The notes: generated from the letters alone by a model not told the origin. 64,000 nt of DNA from Muscardinus avellanarius (GCA_963383645.1 OY726560.1:28542800-28606799), one strand, 5' to 3'; positions 1 through 12,887 are shown, numbered from the stretch's first letter. Program-made: numbers and translations.

Positions 1-1229
1 AGAAAAAATATTTCAAGTTTATGATACACAATAAGTTTGAGTTAAAGAAATATTTTTTCCAAATACATTAAGACATTAAACTACATTTTAGTTTAGCTGC
101 AATAAAACATAATTTGTATAACTTATTACTATTATTTGAAGTTCAATTAAATTACTGTCTTTATTCCAACAAAGTGGGTGTTTTTAGAATCTTTTCTAAT
201 TCCAGAAATTTTCCTAATTACAATATTATTGTGTTCATTCTTCTTCCAAAATCTAGGAGAGAAAAGTCCACAGTTACTAAGGCCATTTTAGTTTAGGGCT
301 ATCTTATTCTTAACTAAGATCACCTTCTTAAAGTTCTTGTGGGAGAAGAAAATCCATTAAGAGAATTTGATTTGATTTTTGTTCATCTCATCTAAAGCTT
401 AGTAGTATTTTAAAGGACTTTAATTGAAAATCTTTAATTCTATATGTTCTTCTAAATGTTGACTTAATATTGGAGAACTGTAAATATTATAAATATATCA
501 CAGGAAAAATAAAAATGTTTTTGAAATAATTTAATAGATGTTGAAATGCATTTGATGGAAATATTGAAAATATTTCTGACTTAAACAAAAATGTAACATT
601 TTTGAGTATTCACAAAACAATTTTTTACCATTCCAACAATATTTAAATCCAATATCCTGATATATAATAAAACAAAACAATAATAATATTTTTATATAAA
701 TAATAGCTAATTTTAAAATATGTTCAAAATGAATTTATTCAAAAGGGTAAACTATATTATATAGAAATAAACTTTACATAAGTTCAAATCACTCAAGGAA
801 AGAAAATGATAGGACTTAACAGGAAAAGGAGATCCTATGGGGAAAAAATTAGATACCATGTTCCTGAATGAGAAGGCACTATATTAATTATGTGAATTAT
901 ACAAAAAGTTGCTTAGAAATTTTAAACAAATATTTGCACAATTTTCTTGGGAACTTGACCAAATATATCGACATACGGTTACATTAAAAATTCAAAAATA
1001 AGTATGAACATTGTGTAGAGACAAAGTGTTTATGTGGAAACTAAAGCCAAATGTTAAGTTTTAAAGTTAGTATAATACAAACAAAATTGTAACATTGGGT
1101 CAAAGGAAGTTACACGAAAAAAACTGTACAGTATGTAATGACAGTATATAATGATGGATTTAAGTATCTACATAGCTGAATGGTAAGGGTGTCAGGGTGA
1201 GGACATTGGTCAGCTGTTCTCCCAAGCGT

Positions 1230-1440
1230 GATCATTTAGATCAGTAGATGGCACACCCAAATCAAATCCAGCCTGCTGCCAGAATCTGTAAGTAAATGTT
1301 TATTGCAATGTAAACCATGCACTTCCATTTAGCAATTTAGCTGCCTTCCTGCTAAAATGGCAGCATTAAGTAGTTGCCAAAGATTATGTGGCTTGCCAAG
1401 CTAAAACATTTTCTTTCTGTTGCACTATGGAAAGTTTTTT
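1230..1440. repeat. Ancient interspersed repeat, DNA-transposon-like
   Basis: The order of motifs (agtagatggcacaccc, gtaagtaaatgtttattg, ggcagcattaagtagttgcc, ctaaaacattttc) parallels a mammal-wide repeat known by its 'tgtaaataaagttttattg' and 'gcagagttgagtagttg' segments. The family name was not resolved by eye. Confidence 0.4.
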
Positions 1441-1524
1441 TTTTTATCTTTTATTTAAATCAAGGATTATAGGCGGGTCTGAGTCTTAATACCAAGTAGT
1501 ATTGGTTTCATATAAATAGGAAAA

Positions 1525-2575
1525 ACCCCAAACAGATAACCCAATTAACAAATGCACAATCAAACTGAAAAAACACTTCTCAAAAAAAAAAAAAAGAAAA
1601 CAAATGGTCAACAAATGAATGAAAAAATGGTCAACATCATTAGCGATCAGGAAAATGTTGACAGTGCACGGATTTTATGGAACTTGACTTAGACAACGAT
1701 GATGAGCATTGGCAAGAATGTGGGTAAATAGAAATTCTTTCACACTGTTAGTGGGACTGTAAACTAATAAAACTACCGCAAAGTATGGAGGTTACTCATA
1801 AAAGAAGGAATGGAACTATTATATGACCCAGTTATACTACTCCCTGGTATCTTTCCAAAAGAATTAAAATTAAAGTACTATAGAGATACAGGCATACCCA
1901 TGTTCATAGAAACAAAATTCACAATAGCCAAATTATGGGAACAACCCAAATGTCTGTCAGATGAATGAATAAAGAAAATGTGGTACATATCCACAGTGGA
2001 GTTTTTCTCATTCATAAAGAAGAACAATTTCCTGGGCTGTACCCAGGAGTGTGAGATGTATTGCATGTTCCGGGCCTCAGTAACTTAAATAAATTTACTG
2101 TTTCAAAAATCAATCAATAAAAAGGGGTGGGATGTAGTTTGGAGATAGAGGGCCTTGGGTTTAGTCCCAGTGCTAAAAAAGAGTATAAAATTTTTATGTC
2201 ATTTTTAAGAAAAAAGTAAATAGAACAAATCATAGAACTAGAGAACATGATGCTAAGTGAGATTGGCCAATCTCAGAAAATCAGAGCTCATGTATTTTTC
2301 TTGCACTTGTGGAAGCTAGAGAGAAAATAGGAAGGAGACAGAGCAGTACAATAAAGGAAGTGGATTGGGAAGGGGAAAGGGAGGCTTGAGGAAAGAAACA
2401 GTCTAAATAATGTAATGTTATTATATAAAGCCATCACTGCCAATTTCACAAGCACGTAGGGGAAGGGAAAAAAGGAGGACGGAGTGGGATGCAGAAAGAT
2501 AATCATGAGATGTTGGATGCATATATGAATGAATCACTTTGAATATCACTACAGTGTACGGAAAGAACAATAAAA
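1525..2575 (+). mobile_element. LINE-1 3' end, degenerate
   Basis: The stretch acacttctcaaaa, the agaatgtgggtaaatagaaa segment, gttagtgggactgtaaac, acaacccaaatgtctgtcag and atgatgctaagtgagat follow the order of the end of L1 ORF2 and its 3' UTR. The reading frame is broken by many stops. A short ID-like SINE interrupts it at about 2112-2182. Confidence 0.75.
2112..2182 (+). mobile_element. ID-like SINE inside L1
   Basis: A tRNA-derived ID-type sequence (gatgtagtttggagatagag, then ccttgggtttagtcccag) with a short A tail. The A-box and B-box positions of the tRNA ancestor are recognisable but diverged. Confidence 0.6.
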
Positions 2576-3014
2576 ATAAAAATTCAATGATAGAAGCTAA
2601 TTTTAAAATAAACCCATCAAGGGCTATAGGATTAATTGATTCCAGGATACAGGCAAGTTGAAAAGTGAAGAGATAACAGGAAGATGTGTGTACTCTAGAT
2701 GTAGGGGGGGGCTATTGTGAATAAACTTTTGAAGAGAAGTTGGACTTTTGAATTATTTTTCCTTCACATGTGAAATATCACTTTAACGTAGGATTTCTTA
2801 TTTTGTGGGGGTAGAAGAAAAATACTCAATACAAATATATTTGCCATGTGTATTCAGCGCAATGGCTACTTAACTACTAATAGAAGCATGACATATGTCA
2901 AAACAATTGTTGCCACTTTACCTACTTGTGCATATTTGAGAATAATGTCTTAAATTCATCCAAAGTACTAGTTCTCTTTCCTAAGATTTAAAAATAGTAC
3001 CATTTTTTTTTCAT

Positions 3015-3500
3015 TTTAAATACTAATTAGATTTTTTATTTTATTTGTGCATTGTAATCATACCTCTTGATGAAGTTTAGGGTGGTTGAGGCATACATGC
3101 TCACAGCGCTCATTTATTTTCCCCCTCCAGTTCCCACTCTATTTCCTTCCCTTCCCTCTTTCCCATGCTCAGCATAGTGATTGACTTTGAGATATTTCAT
3201 CATGTCCATTGAGGTGTTTCCCTCTTCCCTCTCATCTCCCTCAGTTAGGTGGCCTTCTTCAACCATCTAAGGTTTTTCTTCCTTTGTCTGGAGTTCTTCC
3301 TATGTCCTGTTTTCTCCCTATCTTCCACATATTAGGGAAAACATTTGACATCTGATATTTTATGACTGACTAACCTCACTTTGCATAATGTTCTTTGGTT
3401 CCATCCATTTCCCTGAAAATAAAATAATTTGGTTCTTTTTTTAAGGCTGATTAAAATTTCATTGTGAACATATCCCATAGTTTTGTAACTTACAAGGCAA
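3015..3500 (-). mobile_element. LINE-1 3' end, antisense
   Basis: T-rich start, then 'gcattgtaatcatac', pyrimidine-rich sequence, cacatattagggaaaac, gactgactaacctcactt and ttccatccatttccctg, the reverse complement of a rodent L1 3' region. Closely related copies lie at 22840 and 51105. It ends about 120 bp before the CUB a exon. Confidence 0.7.
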
Positions 3501-3618
3501 TTCACATTAATTTTGTCTAACTGCTAATTGACTTTCATAATTATAGAATATGACAAAATAGAAAAAAATATTACTTTCCGTTATTCACTGTATTTTTTGA
3601 TCTCCCTATTTTCACCAG

Positions 3619-3945
3619 TTCCTTGTCTCTCTAACTTCACTGCACCAATGGGAACAGTTCTTTCTCCTGATTACCCAGAAGGATATGGAAATAATTTAAA
3701 TTGCATCTGGACAATTATATCTGACCCAGGAAGTCGGATACACCTTTCCTTCAATGACTTTGATCTGGAATCTCAGTTTGACTTCCTTGCTGTTAAAGAT
3801 GGTGATTCCCCAGATTCCCCAATTCTCGGAACCTTTACTGGGGCTGAGGTGCCTTCCCATCTTACAAGTAATAGTCACATACTGCGCTTGGAATTTCAAG
3901 CTGACCACTCAATGTCAGGACGTGGATTTAACATCACTTACAACA
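3619..3945 (+). CDS. CSMD3: CSMD3 exon: complete CUB domain (CUB a)
   Basis: One 327-nt exon encodes a whole CUB domain. The acceptor is ...ttttcaccag|tt and the donor is ca|gtaagt; the exon enters and leaves in phase 1. The domain opens with PCLSNFTAPMGTVLSPDYP and has the conserved NNLNCIW, the acidic FDFLAVKDG strand, GTFTG, and ends GRGFNITYN. Only two cysteines are present (PC and NC), the first disulfide pair of CUB domains; the second pair is missing, as in the other two CUBs here. Two N-glycosylation sequons are visible (NFT near the start, NIT near the end). CUB domains bind proteins, often through calcium held by acidic residues. The exon follows an antisense L1 fragment by about 120 bp. 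Reading past the donor meets a stop after ten codons. Confidence 0.93.
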
Positions 3946-5146
3946 GTAAGTCTTTTGGGTTTTATTTTCCCAGATAATATATTCCTACAAATTAAAACTG
4001 AATCAAGCAAACTAGATCTCTTGTTTTATAGATAAAATATATGAGCATGCCGTAGACTGAGTTTTGTCAGGGGTGATCATTTAATCCTTAATTTTCAATC
4101 ACATTTTGCTCCCAAATGTGTCATATATTTTTGCTTATGAGACGCCTGGTATATTTTTTTAAAGTGCTTCAAATATCATTACCTTTAAGCCAATATATTA
4201 GCCTACTCTATTAAACCTTATCATAAACTCAAGCCTACTATACAGCACACATTTGGCTATTACCTGCATGCACATGCAAAAGAAAAATAGATCTTTTCTT
4301 AACATTATTCATAAACCACTAGGGGACTTTAAACAAATAATGGCAACATCATTTTAATTTTAAAAGTGAAAAGAATCACAAGGCTACAGAAACATCATAG
4401 AGAAGGAAATCATTCACTTCAGGGTGGTGGGCCACTGAGCCGACTTAACAAAGCCATTACTGGGGGGGGGGGGCAAAAAACTTCATTTTGAAGAAAATCA
4501 GTTTTAAAGTCTTACTATATAACTCCAAATCTTGGCTTTGCTGATTTTTGGTTTCATGACATTAAAAAGTCACAATATTCACATCAATAAAGCTACACTG
4601 AATCACAATGAAGAATAGGTGATCCATGACAAAATTTAGCAGAGTGTATATTATCTAGTAAATGTTCAACAATGTTAGCTACTTTTGTTGGTCTGGCTTT
4701 CCAATAATTACCTTGATATTTATATTATTGTGTTTATTACATTTCTCTAGATTTGTTTTTTTAGCTAATAGATATCACCAGTATTCTTACAATTATAGCA
4801 AATAGATAAATCACACGAAGGAGGAAAAAAGAAAAGCCTTAGTGAATTAATACACTTACATACTAACACTTACATACTAATACTTCTGTTTCAAACATTT
4901 TACCTGGAGCCATAGTATAATAGTGATTTCTAGTGCTTTTCTTGAAGTTTCCTGCTGTGACCAGCCAGATGAGCTAATATTTAAGTGTTACATAACAATA
5001 GGACTAGGTTCCAGCTCCTAATGTTTCCCTTTGGAAAGAATTTTTGTTTTTATTTCCATCTGCCCTCATCCATTCTATGCTGTGCTTTGGCAGTTACTAA
5101 CAAAGCGCAAATGTATTTTCAAAGCGGCATTGGTGGTGAATACTGT

Positions 5147-5204
5147 CACTAATAAGTTGTCATTGTGTAATTCTTCACTAATAAGTTGTCAATGTGTAAT
5201 TGCT
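5147..5204. repeat. Short tandem duplication, period 29
   Basis: The unit cactaataagttgtcattg followed by tgtaattctt occurs twice with one substitution (cattg versus caatg). Confidence 0.8.
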
Positions 5205-6439
5205 CACTATTTGAGTTAAATTAACTGTGATTTGTGATCAATTAATATAATTTAATAATAATTTAACATGTATAAATTTACAAATTTGTGGTCAATTAAA
5301 GTAATTTAATTGATAATATAGACATTTTTGTATTTAACATTTGCTACTAAGATTCATTTTTCTGAGAAAATATTAGTTGGGCATTATATATTCACACAAG
5401 TTAATAAATCAGTTTGCAAAAGGCCATAATATAAAAGCAATTATTAAAAATAAGTACACCTAAAAATATATTTTATGTACTAAAGCATTTAGTATTCTTT
5501 TCTATAGTTTAATTTAAACATGAGGATAATAAATTATGCAGTTCATGACCTTCAGTGTAGTTGCTTAGAAAATTTTAAATAACTGCTTACACTTATGCAG
5601 TATGTAGGAATGAATCATAAAATATATTTTATATATTTAGACCCTGCTACTATTATGGAATCTGCAGGTTCTTTTCCTATTTAATACAGTTTGTAAAGAT
5701 TCAAGGGGTTATAAGTGCAAGCAGGAAATTTTACTCAGTGGCCAGTGAATGGAGAATAGAAGCTCATATTCTAAAGGCATCTTCTCTCTAAGTAGTTTTG
5801 GTGTTTGGATTTCTATTACCGTAGGAGAGCTGTGCTATGCATGTTCGGGAATCAGGTGCCACCTCTCTTCTCTAATCTGGTCAGGGTTGGCTCTATCAGG
5901 GCAGTGTGGCAGGTGGGTGATTTTTTATCACTAGAGTGAGATAGTGAGTCTAATGTCAGGAATATCCACATAGACTCCACACCAGATGATTCAGCCTGGC
6001 GTTTCCCTTGACAGAAGTATGTGATAACTGGGTGGTGGTAATCTGGGAGCATGAGATTATCTTTCACTTTTGTAAGTAAGTGGTCTCCTGACAGGACAAC
6101 AAGCTATCAATAACTCTAGTGTTCGGTCTCATGTCATTATTAGCTATTAGTGGAAATATTATTCCATTTATATTATACCAAATTAAAATATTATAGTACC
6201 ATTTGTTCATCCAGATAAAGAGAAAAAAGTTTGGATGAAAATGTTTGTGAAATTGTAACTTTATGAAAAATTTAATGACACATTGTCATTACATTTATTG
6301 CTCTTTGCTGTAAGTATATTAAGTATACACCTTGGGAAAATAAGGTAAAATAAGGTGGTGGCTGTGAGATCAAGAATTCACATTCCCCTGAGATATATGC
6401 GACAAATAACCCCAGATACAATAGGGTATTGATAAAAAG

Positions 6440-6625
6440 TTAAAAGCCAGAATTCAAGTTCTATGTCTTTAATCAGAGGCAAGTTACTAGAGTTTTTCGA
6501 GCCTAACAATACTCTATAATAGATACCGTTTGAATTGATGGGAATACTTTTCTCATCAAGCTAATCTGAATATTAAATGAAATAATAACATCAAGATGCC
6601 TAGAACTTGTTATTTGCAAAAGTCA
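6440..6625 (+). mobile_element. Probable MIR SINE
   Basis: Shows the MIR core order: aggcaagttactagag, tttctcatcaagctaat, attaaatgaaataataac, and agatgcctagaacttg. Diverged, as expected for this ancient family. Confidence 0.5.
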
Positions 6626-6837
6626 ATTCTGTTTCCTTTTCCTGGATGGTAGAAAATAAATGCTATGGATATTAAGAAAAGCATTGTATAACTTTCATAT
6701 TAAATTGAAATATTTAATTTATGACAATGTGACCATCATCCAATTCCATACAGAGCAATCACAGAAGTTTCCAATAAGATAGAGTTAAATTCCTCAGAAT
6801 TTCCATTAGTTGGAATTCTGACCAGCTTATACTAGGA

Positions 6838-7051
6838 ATTTTTGCATGAACTTTGCCCAGTTATCTTCACAAATAATCAAAATATTACTATTTTGAAATT
6901 TCATAAAGTTAGCCTGTAACCCATATTTTAAAACAGTCACATTTATTATAAAATTTTTCATGGACTTTGTCCAGTTATCTTCACAAATAATCAAAAATAT
7001 TTCTATTTTGAAATTTCATAAGGTCAGCATATAAATCATATTTTAAAACAA
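6838..7051. repeat. Diverged tandem duplication, period about 114
   Basis: Two copies (about 6838-6944 and 6952-7051) share 'ccagttatcttcacaaataa', 'ctattttgaaatttcataa' and 'catattttaaaaca' in the same order, with scattered differences. It stands about 180 bp before the Sushi a exon and is followed by a (TA)n run. Confidence 0.85.
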
Positions 7052-7076
7052 TATATATATATATATATATATATAT
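7051..7076. repeat. (TA)n microsatellite
   Basis: About 13 uninterrupted AT dinucleotides at the end of the tandem duplication. Confidence 0.9.
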
Positions 7077-7231
7077 TCCATTGGGATTAGAGAAAATTAT
7101 TTATATTTTAGAAGATAAACAAAAGGTTTTCCTAGACATAAACACAACCCTTTTATGAATCAATTTTTTCAACCCAAAATATGAAAGTTCCTCTTTCTTA
7201 TTGCTATGTGGTTTTCTTTGTCATTCTAAAG

Positions 7232-7426
7232 CTTTTGGGCATAATGAATGCCCTGATCCTGGTATACCAATCAACGCCCGAAGGTTTGGAGACAACTTTC
7301 AATTAGGAAGTTCAATTTCAGTTATTTGTGAAGAAGGATTTATTAAAACCCAGGGGACGGAAACAATTACATGTATTCTTATGGATGGCAAAGTAATGTG
7401 GAGTGGACCCATTCCAAGATGTGGAG
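7232..7426 (+). CDS. CSMD3: CSMD3 exon: complete Sushi/CCP domain (Sushi a)
   Basis: A 195-nt exon, phase 1 at both ends, with acceptor tttgtcattctaaag|ct and donor ag|gtaagt. It encodes TFGHNECPDPGIPINARRFG, then SISVICEEGF, ETITCILMDG and MWSGPIPRCG. The four cysteines (ECP, VIC, ITC, RC) and the tryptophan before the last cysteine are the signature of a Sushi (complement control protein) domain with C1–C3 and C2–C4 disulfides. The split threonine codon joins directly to the preceding CUB exon, giving NITYN-TFGHNECPDPG, the usual CSMD linker. The last base of the exon begins an alanine codon finished by the next exon at 33268. There is no glycosylation sequon in this domain. Confidence 0.93.
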
Positions 7427-7639
7427 GTAAGTGCAAAGGTGTCAGATCCCCATCCTGAACCAGGAACCATTACAGCAAAGGCATTGTTTTCTCAGGACAA
7501 TTGTAATCATTGCCCTAAATATTACTTCAAGTTACATATTTGGTGGAACAAATAACACTTTTAATTTTTATGTTAAAGTGTTTTATAAGATTTAGCAGCT
7601 TTCTTTTAAAAGAGTTCTTATTAAAAGATGCACATTAAC

Positions 7640-7866
7640 ATAGGAAATGATAGCAAACACTTGTAATCCCAGTACTTGGGAGGCTGAGACAGGAGGATCA
7701 CAGGTTTGTGGCCAGCCTCAGCTACTTAGTGAAGCCCTCCACAAGCTTACTGAGATTCTGTTTCATAATAAAAAATAAAAAACTATAGCTGGGGGTCTAG
7801 CTCAGAGGTAGAATGCCCCTTGGTTCAATTCCCAGCATCACAGATCAATCAGTCAATCAATCAATA
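7640..7866 (+). mobile_element. Composite B1–ID SINE
   Basis: B1-like half (cacttgtaatcccagtactt, gggaggctgagacaggagg) followed by an ID-like half (ctagctcagaggtagaatgc, ttcaattcccagcatc) and a degenerate CAAT-repeat tail. Full-length or nearly so. Confidence 0.85.
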
Positions 7867-8123
7867 ATGGCAAATACTGGTTGAAAGTGTAGACTCATTT
7901 TGGCATGCTGCAGAGCTTTATATACAATACTAGGTAGAGTTAACTATAATACTTAAAGTTATCATTTCTAATTTCCATTCATATTTTCTTGGCATGCTAT
8001 GCATCATTTATTAGTTAATTTTATGCTAAAACAATATATTTTAAAAGGATAATGTTTGGGGGTATAGTTTGCTAATTTATTTTTCAATTTTTGTTTTCTC
8101 AATTAAATGTAATAAAGTTCAGG

Positions 8124-8125
<2 letters not shown>

Positions 8126-8163
<38 letters not shown>
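8126..8163. repeat. (TG)n microsatellite
   Basis: About 19 GT repeats without interruption. Confidence 0.95.
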
Positions 8164-8164
<1 letters not shown>

Positions 8165-8465
8165 AAGGAGAATGAGAGAGATCAAATATATGTGTCTATG
8201 TTTTTTATATATACAGTGTTTTGAAGTCTCTCTATATTTTTTCACATAAAATCAAAACATATTGGTAAGAAAGAAGGATAATCATACTTAAAATATGTTG
8301 AAACTAGAGTAATTGGGATATTGGAAGAGCTTATATTTTATGGAAGGAGAAGTGGGGAGAGAGCAAGGGGAAAATTTATCAAGTACTGTGTGCTTGTTAT
8401 GTCACCATTACTCTGAACTACATTATGATTTGAGACTATAATGTATCAATAAAAGTTTAAAAATA
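8165..8465 (+). mobile_element. Possible LINE-1 3' UTR fragment
   Basis: Purine-rich stretch ggaaggagaagtggggagag, then 'gtcaccattactctgaac' and 'aatgtatcaataaaag', which resembles the rodent L1 terminus. Not decisive by eye. Confidence 0.4.
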
Positions 8466-9051
8466 TGTATTGATATAATGTTATCAGTTTATAATCCTCA
8501 GAAGTGAGTTTAGAAGGGGCTTTATTTAGAATTGCCATAGTAGGAATTAATATTCTAAATTTCAATTTTCTTTTTTCTCTCTAGTGTCTATGAATACATA
8601 TGTATTCATTAAAATGATATAGATGAAATTATACCAAATAGAAAATTATAATCATAAAACACCTTGAATATAGATCACCACATAATAATTAGTTCATCAT
8701 TTTAATAGCTCCTTTTTCTTTTTTCCTAGTCTTTCTTCTTACCAGTACTCATCATAATAACAAAATATTTTGTTCTCTCAATTTCTTCTTAATAAATTGA
8801 CAAAATTGACTATTGATTTCCAAACTGTAATTGACTTAATGAATGTAATATTACCTATAAATTGCTGACTTTCACTGGAGTGACTGTCTTGTGATGAAGT
8901 AACCACAAGCCATGTAATTAGTTTTCCTAGTGACCTCTTCAATGAACACTTTCTTTCTCTTTAATTGCAATTGTTTCCTTACTTGTGATTTCAGGATGCT
9001 CAGCTAGGTGATGTGAATACTATTTTTTAAACATCAAATGTGAAAAAGTTT

Positions 9052-9246
9052 GGCGGGTGTGGTGGCTCACACTAATCCCAGTATTTGGAAGTTGAGATAG
9101 GATGATTAGAGGTGTGGGGACAGTCTCAGCAAGTAGTAAGACTCTCATCAAACTAGTAAACCCCTGTTTCAAAATAAAATAGGTCTTGGGGATATAGATC
9201 AAAGTTAGAATGCCTCTGATTTCCATCCCCAGAACCACAAAAATAT
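9052..9246 (+). mobile_element. Composite B1–ID SINE
   Basis: Starts ggcgggtgtggtggctcac, ends ttccatccccagaaccac plus A-rich tail. The middle is diverged (two short deletions relative to other copies). Confidence 0.8.
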
Positions 9247-9473
9247 TTTTTTCAAGTTTATAAGGGGCTGCTCTAGCAATCATTATGACTACGATATTAT
9301 TTTAAAATATGATGGAGTTACACAATAAAAGATAAATAACAAGATAAAAATAGAAATAATATTCAATTTTCACATTATAATTTCCCCAAAGACCATTCAT
9401 TATTTTATCATGGTTTCTGTCTCAAACTTGAGAAAGCAGTCAGGAAAGCCTACATTAGTATTTAAAAAAAAAT

Positions 9474-9698
9474 GGGAGCCAGGCCCAGTGGCACACACCG
9501 GTAATCCCAACACTTGGGAGACTGAGTTAGCACAATTTCAAGGCTTGAGGCCAGACTCAGCAATGTAGTGCAAACCTCAGCAACTTACCAAGACCATGTT
9601 TCAAAATAAATAATAAAAAGGGTTGACATTGTAGTTCTGAAATAGAATGTCCCTGGGTTCAATCCCCAGTGTTTTCCACCCCTGGCCCCAGAAAAAAG
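9474..9698 (+). mobile_element. Composite B1–ID SINE
   Basis: Starts gagccaggcccagtggcaca; the ID half reads gttcaatccccagtgttt. Both halves are present, with the usual A-rich linker 'caaaataaataataaaaag'. Confidence 0.8.
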
Positions 9699-11448
9699 GA
9701 AATGTGGGTAATGAAAGTTAAGGTCTATTTCAGGCAGAAGGACTAGCACCAATTCAGTATGAGCTGAATAAAATATAGAATAGAAGAGCACAGAGAAAAA
9801 TGCACTTTTGAACAATGCTCAGTAGTTTCAGTGTGATCTTATGGCTGCCCTGGCACCGTTGCAGTTGGGAAGTGATAGGATTTGGTCTTTCCACCTCTGG
9901 CCTGTGAGTTCTTTTCAGTCTCAGTGAACAGACAGAGGTTACTGTCAGGTAATTGTGGAATTATATGAGGATTTCACTTGCCCAATTAGGATGTTGATTT
10001 GGGATCTGCTGGAGAGAGAGAGAAAATATCTGAGAATATAAAATAATAAAATTGATAATAGCATAATTTTTAAAAGCAAATTTTTGAATCACTGCTTATT
10101 CTAGAGAGTGATTTCTACTCTGTAAAAAAAAGGCATTTAACTTTCTTATAAAAGTAAGCAAAAAATTCATAACTTTAATTTGGCTGAGGACTATGAGCAT
10201 TCCAAACACCCTGAAGATAAGCTTTATGAGGTTTCTGAAAGAGAAGACTATTACTCTTCTGTGTGTGAGTGAAATGACGTGCAGTTGGCTCACGGACCTG
10301 TTTGTGAATCCAACATCAAGGCGGGAACATCACTAAGGAAGAGGTTGGAGCCAAGGAAGGCAGAAGCCAGGCAGGCAGAGCAAGCGCAGTGCAGCCAGCA
10401 CTTGCCAGGTTACCTACAATGCCCCAGGCCACACTTGGAGTCAGTTTCTACAGAACAAATCATTTCTACATAGCAAAACAGACTTCTGTGTATGCCTATG
10501 TGTTTGACTTCTTAGACAGGAATTAAGGTTTATCTTGATGTCTTGTGTTTTTTGCTCATTCTTCTTAGGTTCTAATGAGAAAAACCAAAGACTATCTGAG
10601 GAAAGTTTATTTTTTCTTTTCCAATTTTTTTAATCTTTCCCCTGCCCCCATCATTTTTCAAGCTGCCATAAAACCACACCCATTGTGAAGAGAAATGTAG
10701 CTGGCAGCCCTCCCTTCTATCTCCTTTATCTTCTAGATACTGTGTATTTTGAGAGCAGAGCTTTATTATGTATTACAGTTCATCTTTTAGGGCACTATCA
10801 TCACCTCTAACGTATGCTTACATTTTGAGCTAAAACTGCTTTTTATTATCATCATATAAAACATTTTATGTAGGAAGATTCTTAATATGTTTATATAGCT
10901 AATGTGTTCTTATTAATATGACAAACTTTCGACTTTGTTTTATTTTCTTCACATGAAATATTCCAACATGTACTTTATTTTCATCACATTAAACATTAAA
11001 AAATTAAATACATTCCTAAAATGGTGAAAATGCTGATTAAAATTAGAAAGCTATTTCTTTTGTTTAGAACTTACAGAACAAAGGAAGACACTCTAAAATG
11101 TTTTATTAGGAAATTTCAGGCTTCCACCAGTTAAAGATTGCCATAGTCCATACTCCAAACTCCTTTCTATCGTAATTGCCCAGAAGTTTAGGCAAATCAG
11201 CAAATTATTGATACATCAAGTTCAATCAGTCTTCAAATCTGAAACTTTGGAAAATCTTTGAAAAAAGTGAAAGAAAAGTTTTCATTTTCTACAGTCCTTG
11301 AAGAAGGATGTCAGCTCAAAAGAAAAGGAGTATCATAATGCATCTCGATTCTATGATCCCACGGCTGAGGATATATTTATTCTGGATAGTTTATCATCTA
11401 TTTATCTATCTCCTATCAAATCTATTTCTATTTATTTACTTTATTTAT

Positions 11449-11648
11449 CTTGATACATGTGATGGAATCCAGGGACCTTCTACCTCTGGACTATACCCCT
11501 AGCACTGCTTTATTTTTTATTTGGAAATAGGGTCTTACGGGATTGTTGAGAGCCCCAATAAGTTGCTGAGGCTGACTTTGAACCTGCAATCCCCCTGTCT
11601 CACACTCCCAAGTACTGGGATTACAAATAAGGGTTATCATGCCCAGCT
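11449..11648 (-). mobile_element. Composite B1–ID SINE, antisense
   Basis: In + orientation it runs from the ID end (ggaatccagggaccttctac) to the B1 end (ccaagtactgggattacaaa, catgcccagct). Confidence 0.8.
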
Positions 11649-12283
11649 TCAGATAGTGTAAATACAATTGTTGAAAAGAATTTGGATATGCATTTTACTC
11701 ACTGACCTGAAGTTTAATTCAGATAGTTTAACTAAGAATAGACTTAGACTTTCTGAAAATTTGAACTTCTTTTCTAAAAATGGGTTGGTCCAGTATCACC
11801 TTTAAGATAAAGTTTAGATACTTCTTAAAAGTCTTGTGACCTTTCAGTTCTGGTCTTCACCCATGAATAGTCAGTGAATCCTTCTCCCACACTGAGACAG
11901 TAGCCTGAGTATAACTAGCTCTGTCTAGGGCCAGTCTCTGTCCTTCTTTCAAAGAATTACCCTGAAGCCTTGAAGAATGCTGTAGATCTCTTTAATGGGC
12001 TGACATAGGATTTTCACATATCATATATAAGACTTCCTGAAGATCCTCTTCCATCTTTGCCAGTTTCGAACTCATAGCAACTGCTTACACAGCTCCCCTC
12101 CCTGGCTCTGCCCTCCTCACAAACATGCTGCCCCCATAGCCACTTATTTTTGTTTTCTACACAGTGGAAATCCCCTGTTGGGATTTTGTGAGCATCTTCA
12201 CTAACTTCAGCCCTCCAAAGCAGATTTCTCCTAAGGATCTTCCATCTTGAATTTCCACATGACTTACCAACCTCCCTCCTCTC

Positions 12284-12345
12284 TCCCCGCTCTTTCTTCC
12301 CCCTCTCCCTCTCTCCTCCTCCCTCCCTTCCTCCCTCTCTCCCTC
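12284..12345. repeat. Polypyrimidine tract
   Basis: About 60 bases that are nearly all C and T (ccctctccctctctcctcct is typical). The opposite strand gives open but meaningless frames full of Arg, Glu and Gly. Confidence 0.85.
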
Positions 12346-12887
12346 TATGTTCTGCATTATCGCAGAATTCCTTTCTGAGGCTTCTGAAGGTAATGACATA
12401 CATATTTGTCTTTTGTCCTTCTGCCAGCCAAAGTGCTAGAAGTTTTCAAAATCATGAGCAAGGAGACACGACATATTTGCATTTTGCTTTTATTTTTGTC
12501 TCCTAAAACATGAGTAAGATGCTGTTTTTACTTAATTATTCTTTTCAAAGAAGTCAAAGCAACTTAACACTAGATTCTCATTACACTGCCAAGTGTTACA
12601 AACTGGATCCAGCACTAAGCCCCAAATTGTGAAATCTGCCAATCATTCAGTAAAGCTCTATTTCTATTCACCAGAATTTTTTCTTCTGACCAGTGATGCT
12701 ATACAGAAGGCAAATTTAAGGTACACTATTTTCCTTACCAGTGGGGTTTTCTTTTTGGCTTGTGAGAACCCATTTGTCTCTGCCCACCTATATTTCACCT
12801 ATCTGAGGGCCAGAAGACATTTTGCCTTATTTATTTATTTATTTTTTGCTAAAATCTTATTTTTTGTACTGATATTTTATATCTAGG

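Larger units (their letters stand above)
1..3618. other. Intron upstream of CUB a (partial)
   Basis: AT-rich intron sequence with no exon-like reading frame. It holds an ancient DNA-transposon-like repeat near 1230-1440, a + strand L1 3' end interrupted by an ID-like SINE, and an antisense L1 3' end just before exon 3619. I see nothing functional in the first 1.2 kb. Confidence 0.8.
3946..7231. other. Intron between CUB a and Sushi a (3.3 kb)
   Basis: AT-rich intron. It contains a 12-base G run at 4462-4473, a short direct repeat (period 29) at 5147-5204, a probable MIR at 6440-6625, a tandem duplication at 6838-7051 and a (TA)n run. The stretch 5210-6430 has no recognisable feature. Confidence 0.8.

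Noticed and set aside
114..296. Small open frame at the window start
   Set aside because: Low-complexity AT-rich frame with no splice sites or domain; expected by chance.
12014..12403. Minus-strand open frame of 129 codons
   Set aside because: It is made by the polypyrimidine tract and is rich in Arg, Glu and Gly; there are no domains, splice context or codon pattern.
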